A stretch of DNA of 64,000 nucleotides, from the NCBI RefSeq assembly GCF_030269445.1, contig NZ_BSTJ01000006.1, positions 315,204 to 379,203 of the forward strand, in the 5' to 3' direction. Position numbers and translations under genes: made by a program. The notes beneath the pieces were generated by a model that saw only the letters and a program-made list of their open reading frames with translations, did not search any database and had not been told where the DNA came from. Every line of letters starts with the position of its first letter. Within the stretch, counting starts at the first letter, position 1. Below are positions 38,127 through 46,953 of the stretch, piece after piece. This DNA comes from Actinoallomurus iriomotensis (GTDB taxonomy: Bacteria > Actinomycetota > Actinomycetes > Streptosporangiales > Streptosporangiaceae).

Positions 38127-39138
38127 CCACCTTCCCGAACGGCGCGCCGTCCCGGTAGTACGCGAAGGCCTCGCGCGCCTCGGCGAAGCCGAAGACGCGG
38201 TCGATCACCGGACGCAGGAGGTTCGCGGAGATCGCCTGGTTCATCGCCTCGTGGTCCGCGCGGCTGCCGACGAAGACGCGCCGGATCGTCGCGAGCGAGT
38301 TCTTGTAGGCGTCGCCGGAGATCTCCAGGTTCGCGCCGGGCGCGCCGGCCGGGACGGGCGGCACCGACAGCAGCACGACCTGGCCGTACAGCGCGGCGGA
38401 CCGTACGGACTGGTCGATGGTGGGCCGCCCGTTCGTCTCGAGCACGAGGTCCGCGCCCAGGCCGCCGGTGGCCTCGCGCACCGCGCGCCACCACTCCGGG
38501 GTCGCGGTGTAGTCGATCACGTGGTCGGCGCCGAGCTCCCGCAGCCGGGCCGCCCTGGCGGCGCTGGAGGTGGTGGCGACGACCCGGCAGCCCATCGCCT
38601 TGGCGAACTGGAGGCCGAACAGGGCGACCGGCCCGGTGCCGAGCGTGAGCACCGTCCGCCCGGGCTCCAGCGGGTCGCCGCCGACGAGGGAGGTCCACGC
38701 GGTGAGCGCGGCGCACGGCAGCGTGGCCGCCTCCTCCCAGCTCAGATGCTCCGGTACGGACACGGCCCACTGCTCGTCCAGCACGGCGTACTCGGTGAGC
38801 ATGCCGTCGAGCGTGCAGCCGAGCTGGTCGATCAGCTCCGGCCGCAGCCGCCCGTCGTGCCAGCGGGGCCAGTAGGCGCCGACGACCCGGTCGCCGGGCC
38901 GGAAGCGGGTCACCGCGGAGCCGACCGCGACGACCTCGCCCGCGCCGTCGCTGAGCGGTGTCACGCCCGGCGCGGACGGCAGCGGGTAGCGCCGCTGCAG
39001 GATGAGCAGGTCGCGCCGGTTGAGGGAGGCCGCGTGGACGCGGACCACGATCTGGGCCGGACCGGGTTCCGGCTCGCCGGCCTCGTGCCGGACGATGCCG
39101 TCGATCTCTCCCGGTTCGTCCAAACGGTAGGTGTGCAT
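38110..39138 (-). CDS. Zinc-type alcohol dehydrogenase-like NAD(P)-dependent oxidoreductase
   Basis: A 342-residue medium-chain dehydrogenase/reductase. The GroES-like N-terminus has VHAASLNRRDLLILQRRYPL, the cofactor domain has VLTLGTGPVALFGLQFAKAM, and the end is ASFAEAREAF-like (FGFAEAREAFAYYRDGAPFG). The zinc-ligand cysteines of classical alcohol dehydrogenases are absent at the expected places, so a quinone- or enone-reductase type activity is more likely. The stop overlaps the end of the convergent Nudix gene. No regulator adjoins it. Confidence 0.87.
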   Translation of the reverse strand: MHTYRLDEPGEIDGIVRHEAGEPEPGPAQIVVRVHAASLNRRDLLILQRRYPLPSAPGVTPLSDGAGEVVAVGSAVTRFRPGDRVVGAYWPRWHDGRLRPELIDQLGCTLDGMLTEYAVLDEQWAVSVPEHLSWEEAATLPCAALTAWTSLVGGDPLEPGRTVLTLGTGPVALFGLQFAKAMGCRVVATTSSAARAARLRELGADHVIDYTATPEWWRAVREATGGLGADLVLETNGRPTIDQSVRSAALYGQVVLLSVPPVPAGAPGANLEISGDAYKNSLATIRRVFVGSRADHEAMNQAISANLLRPVIDRVFGFAEAREAFAYYRDGAPFGKVVIRVA

Positions 39139-39207
39139 GCGGCGATCCTCGGGCGGCCCCGCGAACCCGGCAATACCGCGCGAGGTATGGCCTGAGGTGC
39201 CGTTATG

Positions 39208-39948
39208 TCACTGGGGGCGGTACATTTCGCGGGTGCCGCCGTCGTCGTCGGGCGGGCTGAAGGGGGGCCGGTCGGCGTACGGGGACTGCTGCTGTTGCCG
39301 GGTCGGCTCGTACAGCGGCGTGTCGTAGCTCGTGTGCTGCGGCGGGTCGTATCCGGCCTGCGGCTGCTCGTAGACCTGGTCGTATCCGCTCTGCGGCTCG
39401 GCGTACGCGGTGGGCTGCTCGTCCCGCGCCGCGTGGCGTCCGCCGAAGGACTCGCCCGCGACGTGCTCGCTGTACGGCTCGCGGCGCGTGTCCGGCCGGG
39501 CGTACTCGTAGTCGTCGTTCGCGTCGTCGTTCCCGCGGGCCCGCCAGCGGGAGGGGAAGAACGAGGCGAACAGCAGCCCGACGCCGGCGAAGAGGAGGAA
39601 TCCCTCGTCCTCCAGCCCGGCGAGGGTGACGCGCTGCTCCTTGAACGGGAAGCGGTTGATCAGATCCGCGGTCGTCTTCTGGGAGACGAAGAACAGCACG
39701 CCGGCCGCGGTGAGCACGAGGCCGGCGATGAGTGAGGCCAGCGGCGACAGCCGCGACGAGGCGAGGAGCGCGAACACGACCGCCGCCCCCGCGATGAGGC
39801 CACCGCCGATCCACTTGTCCTGTTTGTGGAACTCGGTGACGTAACCGTGCTGCAAGCGGTACGTACCGAAGATCAACAAAGCCGCCAGGGCCGCAGTGAG
39901 TACGATTCCGGCAAAGAAGCCCCAGGTGTGACGAGCGCCGTTGGACAT
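39208..39948 (-). CDS. Membrane protein with long disordered C-terminal tail
   Basis: A 246-residue protein with three or four hydrophobic helices (WGFFAGIVLTAALAALLIFG, WIGGGLIAGAAVVFALLA, LIAGLVLTAAGVLFFVSQ, FLLFAGVGLLFASFFP). About 110 residues of Tyr/Gln/Pro/Asp-rich low-complexity sequence follow (YDQVYEQPQAGYDPP repeats). The tail is presumably cytoplasmic and disordered, perhaps a scaffold near the divisome or wall machinery; this is inference. The start ATG has GGAGGAG upstream. The neighbour on the same strand upstream is the LCP wall-polymer ligase. No named family is recognised. Confidence 0.78.
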   Translation of the reverse strand: MSNGARHTWGFFAGIVLTAALAALLIFGTYRLQHGYVTEFHKQDKWIGGGLIAGAAVVFALLASSRLSPLASLIAGLVLTAAGVLFFVSQKTTADLINRFPFKEQRVTLAGLEDEGFLLFAGVGLLFASFFPSRWRARGNDDANDDYEYARPDTRREPYSEHVAGESFGGRHAARDEQPTAYAEPQSGYDQVYEQPQAGYDPPQHTSYDTPLYEPTRQQQQSPYADRPPFSPPDDDGGTREMYRPQ

Positions 39949-40076
39949 CGCTACTCCTCCAGAGTGGCCGCGGCCCGCTCGGGCGTTAGGTCAGCAGGCT
40001 AGTAGCCAACTGCCACATTTGGGGGAATAGGGATCGGCGACTTGGCGGCGAAGCCCGCCCACCGGGGGTCCTCCCG

Positions 40077-41672
40077 CTACTTGCAGAGGTTCTGTGTGGC
40101 GGTCTTGGCGTTGATCTGGCCGCCCGAGGAGGGCGACGAACTCGGCGGCGCCGCCACCTTCACCTGCTTCGCGCCGTTCCAGGACGGGCCGACCAGGAGC
40201 TGCAGCCGCGAGCCCAGAGACGACACCGCCCTGATCTTCGCGCCCGGGATGGCCGCTCTCAGCGTCTTCGCCGAGTCCTCGCGCCCCGGCCCGTACTCGA
40301 TCACCGTCTCCGTCGCCCCGTGCTGCGTGCCCGGCGCCACGGTCGTGCCGAAGCCGGCCCGGTGCAGGTCGCGGGCGGCCCGGGTGGCCAGGCCCTGGAT
40401 GCCGACGCCGTTGACGACGCGGACGTCGATCTGGCTCGGCGGCACCGTCAGGCCGTTCTTCGGAGCGGCGGACGCGGTCGGCGTCGGCTTCGCCGGCTGG
40501 ATGATCGGCTGGTCGCCCTCGATCTCGTTGAAGAGCCGGTTGCCGGCCGACTGGTCCCACAGCACCGTGGACTGCCGTTGCCCGCCGATCGAGACCGTGT
40601 AGTCGGGGTTGGACAGGGGCACGGTCGTGAACGCGATGCTGTCGGTGCTCATGCCCTTCATCTGCGTGGCGAGCGCCGTCAGCGTGCTCTTCGACAGGCC
40701 CTTGTCGGCGCGGATCGCATCGAGTGAGGCGCTGAGGAACTGCGGGAACTTGGCCGGCTCGCTCAGCGCCTTGTGCACGACCGCCGACATGAACTGCTGC
40801 TGCCGGTCGATCCGGCCCAGGTCGCTGCCGCCGGTCAGGGTGTATCGGGCGCGGGCGTACGCGAGGGCGGTGGTGCCGTCGACGTTGCTCTTGCCGGCCG
40901 GCAGCCGCAGGCCGCTCTTGGGGTCGTCGACCGCCGTCGGAGTGCAGACCGTGACCCCGCCCAGGGCGTTGACGACCTTGAGGAAGCCGAGGAAGTTGAC
41001 CTCGACGTAGTGGTCGACGTGCACGCCGGTGGCCCGCTCGATGGTCTGTACGGTCAGCGGCGCGCCCCCGTACATGTAGGCCCAGTTGAGCTTGCCCTGC
41101 CGCTCGCCGATCTCGGCGCCCTTGGCGCCCTCCGACCCGTTGGAGCGGTGCGCCGGGATGGTCACGAGCGAGTCGCGCGGCAGGCTCACCACGGTGACCT
41201 TGTCGTGCTTGGACGAGATGTGCACCAGCATCATCGTGTCGGAGCGCTGGCCGCCGACCTTGCCCAGATGCAGGTCGTTGATCTGCTGGTCGGTCAGGCC
41301 CTCGCGCCGGTCGACGCCGGCGAGCAGGATGTTCATCGAGCCCTCGGGCCCGGAGTCGGGGCGGTTCTTGAGCCCCTCGAAGGCGTCCACGCGCTGGACG
41401 CTGCCGAGCACATAGTCCTGGAACGCCCAGCCTCCGCCGGCGAACAGGAGCACGAACGCGGACATCGCGCCGGTCGCCATGAGGCCGCGACGGTGCCGTC
41501 GCGCCCCGTGGGCGTACGTCCGGGACGGCCGGCGTTCGACCTTGACGTGCATGGACTCCGCGTCGCCCACCGTCACTCCGTCCGGCGGCGTCGTATCATC
41601 GCCGTCGACCGGAGCGCCGGGTCGCGGGCGGAAGTATCGCTCCTGCGGGTCGGACCCGGTGTCTTCAGACAT
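40077..41672 (-). CDS. LytR-CpsA-Psr (LCP) family wall-polymer ligase with LytR C-terminal domain
   Basis: About 531 residues. A cytoplasmic N-terminus with a basic region (HGARRHRRGLM) precedes one membrane helix, then the extracytoplasmic LCP domain: ILLAGVDRREGL, the arginine in GQRSDTMMLVHI, SLPRDSLVTIP, KLNWAYMYGG, and the DLGRIDRQQQFM region. A LytR_C domain closes the protein (RVVNGVGIQGLATRAARDL). LCP enzymes transfer undecaprenyl-linked glycopolymers to peptidoglycan. Its place beside the teichoic-acid-like locus suits attachment of that polymer. The ATG at 41672 is preferred (GGAGG ten bases upstream); GTG 41681 is possible. Confidence 0.94.
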   Translation of the reverse strand: MSEDTGSDPQERYFRPRPGAPVDGDDTTPPDGVTVGDAESMHVKVERRPSRTYAHGARRHRRGLMATGAMSAFVLLFAGGGWAFQDYVLGSVQRVDAFEGLKNRPDSGPEGSMNILLAGVDRREGLTDQQINDLHLGKVGGQRSDTMMLVHISSKHDKVTVVSLPRDSLVTIPAHRSNGSEGAKGAEIGERQGKLNWAYMYGGAPLTVQTIERATGVHVDHYVEVNFLGFLKVVNALGGVTVCTPTAVDDPKSGLRLPAGKSNVDGTTALAYARARYTLTGGSDLGRIDRQQQFMSAVVHKALSEPAKFPQFLSASLDAIRADKGLSKSTLTALATQMKGMSTDSIAFTTVPLSNPDYTVSIGGQRQSTVLWDQSAGNRLFNEIEGDQPIIQPAKPTPTASAAPKNGLTVPPSQIDVRVVNGVGIQGLATRAARDLHRAGFGTTVAPGTQHGATETVIEYGPGREDSAKTLRAAIPGAKIRAVSSLGSRLQLLVGPSWNGAKQVKVAAPPSSSPSSGGQINAKTATQNLCK

Positions 41673-41752
41673 GCCGCTCACGCCTCCCCGAGGTGCGAAG
41701 TCTTGCCTACATTGCGGCGTTCCTCGCGTTCGTACAGTACCGTGGCGCCGTC

Positions 41753-42769
41753 ATGAATCCCTCGCCTAACACACCCCTTGCCGGAAACCGCGTGTGGCCG
41801 GCGGTGTCAGTGATCATGCCGGTACTCAACGAGGAGCGGCATCTCGCCGAGGCGGTCGGCGGCATCCTCAGTCAGGAGTATGCCGGTGAGCTCGAGCTCG
41901 TGCTGGCCATCGGCCCTTCTCGTGACCGTACGCAGGAGATCGCCGAGAAGCTCGCGGCCGACGACCCGCGGATCGTCATCGTCCCGAACCCCACCGGGCG
42001 CACCCCGCAGGGGCTCAACGCGGCCATCAAGGCCTCGCAGTACTCCATCGTGGTCCGGGTCGACGGGCACTCGCTCATGCCGCCCGACTACGTGCGCGCC
42101 GCGGTGGAGACGCTCGAGGAGACCGGCGCGGACAACGTCGGCGGCATCATGGCCGCCGAGGGCGTCACGCCGTTCGAGAAGGCCGTGGCGCGTGCGATGA
42201 CCTCCAAGATCGGCATCGGCAACGCGCCGTTCCACACCGGCGGCGGCGCCGGCGAGGCGGACACCGTCTACCTGGGCTCGTTCCGGCGCAGTGCGCTCGA
42301 ACGCGTCGGCGGCTACGACGAGACGTTCGTCCGCGCGCAGGACTGGGAGATGAACCACCGGATCCGCCAGACCGGCGGCAAGGTGTGGTTCACACCCCGC
42401 ATGCACGTGACGTACCGGCCCCGTCCCAACATCCGGGCGCTCGCCAAGCAGTTCTTCCACACCGGCCGCTGGCGGCGCGTCGTGGGCCGCGAGCACCAGG
42501 GCACGCTGAACCTCCGCTACCTCGCGCCGCCCATCGCCGTCGTGGCGATCGTGGCCGGCGTCGTGGTCGGCGCGTTCGGCTTCTGGCCGGCCTGGATCCT
42601 GCCGGGCGGGTACGCCGCCGCGATCATCGTGGGCTCGGTGCCGACCGGGCGCGGGCTGCCGCCGTCGGCGTGGCTGCGCCTGCCGCTCGTGTACGCGACG
42701 ATGCACCTGTCGTGGGGGCTCGGCTTCCTGCTCAGTCCGCCGAGCCTGGGGCGTTCTCGCGAGACGTGA
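41753..42769 (+). CDS. Family 2 glycosyltransferase
   Basis: A 338-residue GT2 enzyme. The GT-A fold starts with VSVIMPVLNEERHLAEAVGG. The metal/nucleotide site is in VVRVDGHSLMP, where DGH replaces the classical DxD, and the acceptor region is ERVGGYDETFVRAQDWEMNH. Two hydrophobic helices near the C-terminus (PPIAVVAIVAGVVVGAFGFW and PGGYAAAIIVGSVP) make it membrane-associated, like succinoglycan-type transferases. The ATG at 41753 is taken since the upstream part of the frame overlaps the divergent LCP promoter region. Its 3' end overlaps the convergent cytidylyltransferase by 38 bp. Probable envelope polymer enzyme. Confidence 0.88.
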   Translation: MNPSPNTPLAGNRVWPAVSVIMPVLNEERHLAEAVGGILSQEYAGELELVLAIGPSRDRTQEIAEKLAADDPRIVIVPNPTGRTPQGLNAAIKASQYSIVVRVDGHSLMPPDYVRAAVETLEETGADNVGGIMAAEGVTPFEKAVARAMTSKIGIGNAPFHTGGGAGEADTVYLGSFRRSALERVGGYDETFVRAQDWEMNHRIRQTGGKVWFTPRMHVTYRPRPNIRALAKQFFHTGRWRRVVGREHQGTLNLRYLAPPIAVVAIVAGVVVGAFGFWPAWILPGGYAAAIIVGSVPTGRGLPPSAWLRLPLVYATMHLSWGLGFLLSPPSLGRSRET

Positions 42770-43460
42770 TCTGCTCGGCGACGATCAGGTCGACCGGGTG
42801 CGTGATCTTGATGTTCTGCTCGCTGCCCGGCACCACCACGATCGGTACGCCGGGCAGGTAGCGGTGCACCACGCCGCAGTCGTCGGTGGGCGGGTTCGCC
42901 GCGAACTCCGGGTCGGCGAGGGCACGCTCGTACGCCGTGCGGATCGTGGCCAGCCGGAAGCCCTGCGGCGTCTGGAACCGCCGCAGGCTGCCGCGGGACG
43001 GCATCTCGACCACGCGGTCGTCCTCGACCACGACGACCGTGTCCGATGACGGCACCGCCACCGCCACCGCATCGGCGTGCTCGAGCGTCGCGACGCACTC
43101 GGCGATGATCCGGGCGTCCACGAACGGCCGCGCGGCGTCGTGGAACAGCACCCGCGCGTCGCCCGGCCGGTCCGCCAGCGCCGACAGCGCGCTCAGCGTG
43201 GAGTCCGTACGGCTCGCGCCGCCCGCGATGACGCCGGTCACCTTCGGGTACGGGCCGGCGGCCAGTTCCGCGGCGGCGAGGTGACCGGGGGCCATCACGA
43301 CGAGGATGTCGTCGATCTGCGGGGCGGCGTCGAACGCGGCGATCGCGCGCGTCAGGATGGGACGCCCGCCCACCGTCGCGAGCTGTTTCGGTGCCTCGAG
43401 ACCGAGCCTGCGGCCCGTCCCACCGGCCAAGATCACGGCCGTTGTCGTCAAGGGCCTCAT
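42732..43460 (-). CDS. IspD/TarI-family cytidylyltransferase
   Basis: A 242-residue CTP transferase. Signatures are VILAGGTGRRLGLEAPKQLA, VLFHDAARPFVD, the product site RRFQTPQGFR, and SEQNIKITHPVDLIVAEQ. The family includes IspD (methylerythritol 4-phosphate) and TarI/Bcs1 (ribitol 5-phosphate). Location among CDP-alcohol phosphotransferases favours an alditol-phosphate activator, but IspD cannot be excluded because no ispF lies next to it. A TAGAGT about 12 bases before the ATG, with no ribosome site, suggests a short or absent leader. It resembles the N-terminal half of the fusion at 59021-60442. Confidence 0.87.
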   Translation of the reverse strand: MRPLTTTAVILAGGTGRRLGLEAPKQLATVGGRPILTRAIAAFDAAPQIDDILVVMAPGHLAAAELAAGPYPKVTGVIAGGASRTDSTLSALSALADRPGDARVLFHDAARPFVDARIIAECVATLEHADAVAVAVPSSDTVVVVEDDRVVEMPSRGSLRRFQTPQGFRLATIRTAYERALADPEFAANPPTDDCGVVHRYLPGVPIVVVPGSEQNIKITHPVDLIVAEQITSRENAPGSAD

Positions 43461-43682
43461 GAGGCATGCACTCTACTGTCCGCACACGCGGAGGAGCGGT
43501 CGCGGGCGACGGTAACCTATGGGGACTCTCCATCCATCCGGCCGGCGGACGAACGGATGTTTACGCGAGGGCGGCGACGAGGTGACGGTCGCGATATGGT
43601 CGGCGCTCGTGTCTCGCGGCGTTCGCCGGAGATGACCCCCCACACCTGAAGGACTGCCTGACATGACGTTCGGAGGGCGCCG

Positions 43683-45344
43683 ATGACGTTGGCAGTGGTA
43701 GTCGCGACGGAGACCGTCGCGCCTGAGTCCTCGCCGACGGCCGGCCTCGCGCTCCGGGGCGGCACTGTGATCGGCCGCCTGATCGAGCAACTCAAGTCCC
43801 TCGACGTGCGCGACCGCCGTGTCATCACGCGTCCCGGGACCGCCGCCGAGCTCCGCGACCTCGGCTGCGAAGTGATCGAGTCCAAGGGACTCGCCGAGGA
43901 CCTGCGGGAGATCGCACGCGTGGCCCGCGAGGCCACCGAGCCGATGCTGGTCGTGCACGGCGACGTCGTGGCGCACCGCGAGGTGTTCGCCCGCCTCGTG
44001 TTCAACTCCAAGGCCCCCGCCTCGGCCGCCGCCACCCGGGTACGCCCGATCGGCGACGCGCCCACCCGCCCCGTTCTCAAGATCCGGCGCGGCCGGATCG
44101 CCTCCGCGGGCACCCGCTTTCACCAGGTGACCGACCCGAACGCCCTCTTCCGCGGCGTGCTGCGCGTGGGCCAGGAGGAGACCCGGACCCTCGCCGCCGT
44201 GGCCGAGCGGTTCGCCGAACTCGTCGACACCCCCGACGGCCTCACCGAGATCAGCCCGGTGCGCATCCTGTGGAGCGGTCCGGACGACACCGACGCCGGG
44301 GCCACGGAGGAGGCGGAGGCGCACAACACCGGGCTGCCCCCGGTTCTGGCCAGCACGCCGGTCCGGGGCGACGACGCGCCGGCCCTGCTGGTCACCGGCC
44401 TCGTCCGTTCCGGCGTGAAGGTCACCGCCCGCGGCAGCCGCGAACTCGTCTGCGAGCGCGTCCTCGACCAGGAGCAGGCCGGCGCGGCCCAGCAGGCCGT
44501 CGACGCCGTCGACGAGGACCGCGTGCGGCTGAGCGCGGCGGTCAAGAACAACGACGGCTTCTTCACGACCTACGCGGTCAGCACCTACTCGCGCTACATC
44601 GCCCGCTGGTGCGCCAAGCGCCGCTGGACGCCCAACGGCGTCACCGCGATCTCGATGGGGATCTCGGTGGTGGCCGCCGCCTGGTTCGCCACCGGCCACC
44701 GCTGGGGCATGCTCCTCGGCGCGGTGTGCCTGTACTTCGCGTTCGTCTTCGACTGCGTGGACGGGCAGCTGGCCCGCTACACCCGGCAGTTCAGCACGCT
44801 GGGCGCCTGGCTCGACGCGACGTTCGACCGGGCGAAGGAGTACACCGTCTTCGCCGGGCTGGCCGTGGGCTCGACCGCGGCCGCCGTGGGCAGCTCGGTG
44901 CACGGCGGCGACGTCTGGTACCTCGCGGTCGCCGCGCTGACCCTGCAGACGTGCCGGCACATGGTCGACTTCGCGTTCGGCGCCTCCAAGCGGCGCAAGC
45001 CGCCGGAGCCGATCCCGGTGCTGCCCCTGGAGATGTCCGACGACAAGGTGCTCGACGAGCCCGAGCCGGCCAAGAGCCGTCCCAAGGGCGGCGGCCTGGG
45101 TCACCTGGCGGTGTGGCTGTCCGGGCGGTCGGAGAAGGTCCGGGCCTTCCACTGGTTCAAGAAGATCATCGTGCTGCCGATCGGCGAGCGGTTCGCGCTC
45201 ATCGCCCTGAGCGCGGCGATCTTCAACGCCAAGGTGACGTTCATCGCGCTGCTCACCTGGGGCGCCGTCGCCGCCCTGTACACCATCGGAGGTCGCTTCC
45301 TCCGGTCCCTGACCCAGCCCAGGACGGCCCGCCTTGACGCCTGA
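43683..45344 (+). CDS. CDP-alcohol phosphotransferase with N-terminal nucleotidyltransferase-like domain
   Basis: A 553-residue membrane protein. The C-terminal half has the CDP-alcohol phosphotransferase motif D-x2-DG-x2-AR-x8-G-x3-D-x3-D (DCVDGQLARYTRQFSTLG then LDATFD), with several membrane helices. The N-terminal 280 residues look like a sugar-phosphate nucleotidyltransferase (MLVVHGDVVAHREVFARLVF), but the usual GxGxR loop is missing, so that half may be inactive. The architecture recalls bifunctional inositol-phosphate cytidylyltransferase/phosphotransferase enzymes. It starts a run of coupled genes to 49652. Probably makes a phosphodiester-linked alditol or inositol lipid or polymer precursor. 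Confidence 0.85.
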   Translation: MTLAVVVATETVAPESSPTAGLALRGGTVIGRLIEQLKSLDVRDRRVITRPGTAAELRDLGCEVIESKGLAEDLREIARVAREATEPMLVVHGDVVAHREVFARLVFNSKAPASAAATRVRPIGDAPTRPVLKIRRGRIASAGTRFHQVTDPNALFRGVLRVGQEETRTLAAVAERFAELVDTPDGLTEISPVRILWSGPDDTDAGATEEAEAHNTGLPPVLASTPVRGDDAPALLVTGLVRSGVKVTARGSRELVCERVLDQEQAGAAQQAVDAVDEDRVRLSAAVKNNDGFFTTYAVSTYSRYIARWCAKRRWTPNGVTAISMGISVVAAAWFATGHRWGMLLGAVCLYFAFVFDCVDGQLARYTRQFSTLGAWLDATFDRAKEYTVFAGLAVGSTAAAVGSSVHGGDVWYLAVAALTLQTCRHMVDFAFGASKRRKPPEPIPVLPLEMSDDKVLDEPEPAKSRPKGGGLGHLAVWLSGRSEKVRAFHWFKKIIVLPIGERFALIALSAAIFNAKVTFIALLTWGAVAALYTIGGRFLRSLTQPRTARLDA

Positions 45345-45360
45345 CAGCACAAGTGAATTT

Positions 45361-45472
45361 CAAGGAGTGAGCGACCGATGAGCCGGAGCGAGCGCGCCGC
45401 AGCGAGCGGAGTGGACGGCCGAGGCACGAGGTCGGCCGCGCAGCGAGTGAGGGGCGGGAGCGACCGATGAGC
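45361..45472. repeat. 89-bp direct repeat element at a start codon, with coupled mini-ORF
   Basis: GAGCGACCGATGAGC occurs at 45369-45383 and again at 45458-45472. The ATG of the second copy starts the DUF5941 gene. The first ATG (45378) opens a 30-codon frame rich in Ser/Arg/Gly whose TGA overlaps the DUF5941 ATG. In turn the GTG at 45367 opens a 4-codon frame overlapping that ATG. Removing one unit would leave AAGGAG properly spaced before the DUF5941 ATG. The element shares GTGAGCGAC, GGAGTGRACGG and GGCAC with the 80-bp repeat at 4007-4172, so both look like one family. Confidence 0.8.
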
Positions 45473-46225
45473 ACCGTGCTTCCCGGAGGCATGTCGGCGG
45501 GGGCACCGGAGCGGCCGACTCCGAACGAAGCGTTCACCTTCCACGGCGACCGGCTGGTCGCGTACCGCGACGACGGCCCGGTGTCGCACCTCCTCGGGCG
45601 GCTCAGCGGCGGGCAGCTCCCGCCGCTGCTCCCGCTGCTCGTCGCCGGCATCGTCACCGCGATCCTGCTGATCGCCGGCGTCAACGGCCAGGACAGCCCC
45701 GCGATCTTCGCACCCGTGCTCGCGCTGCTGCTGTGCGGTCCGGCGTCGACGCACCCGCACAGCGGGCGTCTCGACTGGCTCGTGCCGCCGATCATGCGCG
45801 CGATCGAGTACGGCTACCTGGCGACGCTCTGCTTCGCGCACGACGTCTCCAAGCCGCTGACCTACGCCTTCATCGGCATACTCGCCTACCACCACTACGA
45901 CACCGTCTACCGCACCCGCCAGCGCCTGTGGCCCGCCAAGTGGGTCTTCCGCGCCGGTCTGGGCTGGGACGGCCGCCTGCTCATCGCCGCCGTGGCGACG
46001 CTGGCGGGTGTGCTCCCGTACGTCATCGCGGTGCTCGCCGTCTACCTCGGCCTGCTGTTCGGCATCGAGAGCGTCTACACCTGGACGCGCACCGGCACGG
46101 GCAAGGGCGTGATGGTCGACCTCGAAGACGAGGGAGAGAGCCCCGGCGGAACCACGGCGCAGCAAGAAGAGGAAGCCGCGGCGGAGCAGGCCGAGGCGAA
46201 GCAAGCAGAGGAGGCCCTTCGATGA
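45467..46225 (+). CDS. DUF5941 membrane protein
   Basis: A 252-residue protein with four or five membrane helices. Matching features of DUF5941 are LVAYRDDGPVSHLLGRLSGG, GPASTHPHSGRLDWLVPPIM, ILAYHHYDTVYRTRQR, and LGWDGRLLIAAV. The domain recurs with CDP-alcohol phosphotransferases and nucleotidyltransferases in actinobacteria, sometimes fused to them, but its reaction is not known. A Glu/Ala-rich cytoplasmic tail (QQEEEAAAEQAEAKQAEE) ends in the ATGA that starts the nucleotidyltransferase gene. The start ATG lies inside a repeat element. Confidence 0.8.
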   Translation: MSTVLPGGMSAGAPERPTPNEAFTFHGDRLVAYRDDGPVSHLLGRLSGGQLPPLLPLLVAGIVTAILLIAGVNGQDSPAIFAPVLALLLCGPASTHPHSGRLDWLVPPIMRAIEYGYLATLCFAHDVSKPLTYAFIGILAYHHYDTVYRTRQRLWPAKWVFRAGLGWDGRLLIAAVATLAGVLPYVIAVLAVYLGLLFGIESVYTWTRTGTGKGVMVDLEDEGESPGGTTAQQEEEAAAEQAEAKQAEEALR

Positions 46226-46953
46226 TCGGCATGGTTCTCGCCGCCGGCGCCGGGCGCCGGCTCCGCCCCTACACGGACACGCTCCCCAAGGCGTTGGTGC
46301 CCGTGGACGGCGAGACGACGATCCTGGACATCGCGCTCGGCAACCTGGCGGAGGTGGAGCTCACGGACGTCGTCATCGTCGTGGGCTACCAGGCGGGCGC
46401 GGTGGAGGAGCGCAAGGCCGGGCTGGAGCGCCGGTACGGCGTCGACATCACCCTCGTGCACAACGACAAGGCCGAGGAGTGGAACAACGCCTACTCGATG
46501 TGGCTGGCGCGCGACCACTTCAAGGAGGGCGTGCTCATGGTGAACGGCGACACCGTTCACCCGGTGAGCGTCGAGCGCACCCTGCTGGAGAACCGCGGCC
46601 CCGACGTGCTGCTCGCCATCGACGACGTGAAGAAGCTCGCCGACGAGGAGATGAAGGTCATCCTCGGCTCCGACGGGCACCTGGAGCGCATCACCAAGCT
46701 GATGGACCCGGCCGGCGCGAACGGCGAGTACATCGGCGCGACGCTGCTGGAGCCGGCGGCCGCCGAGCCGCTCGCCGACGCCCTCAAGGCGACTTGGGAG
46801 CGCGACCCGAACCTCTACTACGAGGACGGCTACCAGGAGCTGGTGAACCGCGGCGGAAAGGTGGCGGTCGCACCGATCGGCGCCGTGGACTGGGTCGAGG
46901 TCGACAACCACGACGACCTGGAGAAGGCCCGCCGGATCGCTGGTCTTTACTGA
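46222..46953 (+). CDS. Sugar/alditol-phosphate nucleotidyltransferase
   Basis: A 243-residue NTP-transferase. The loop is MVLAAGAGRRLRPYTDTLPK, followed by LVPVDGETTILDIAL, DVVIVVGYQAG, the metal aspartate region LMVNGDTVHP, and DWVEVDNHDDLEKAR. This pattern fits inositol-1-phosphate or phosphocholine/glycerol-phosphate cytidylyltransferases better than classic glucose-1-phosphate enzymes. It overlaps DUF5941 (ATGA) and the next gene (TGATG). Likely makes the CDP-alcohol used by the phosphotransferases at 43683 or 48004; the substrate is inferred from context. Confidence 0.87.
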   Translation: MIGMVLAAGAGRRLRPYTDTLPKALVPVDGETTILDIALGNLAEVELTDVVIVVGYQAGAVEERKAGLERRYGVDITLVHNDKAEEWNNAYSMWLARDHFKEGVLMVNGDTVHPVSVERTLLENRGPDVLLAIDDVKKLADEEMKVILGSDGHLERITKLMDPAGANGEYIGATLLEPAAAEPLADALKATWERDPNLYYEDGYQELVNRGGKVAVAPIGAVDWVEVDNHDDLEKARRIAGLY

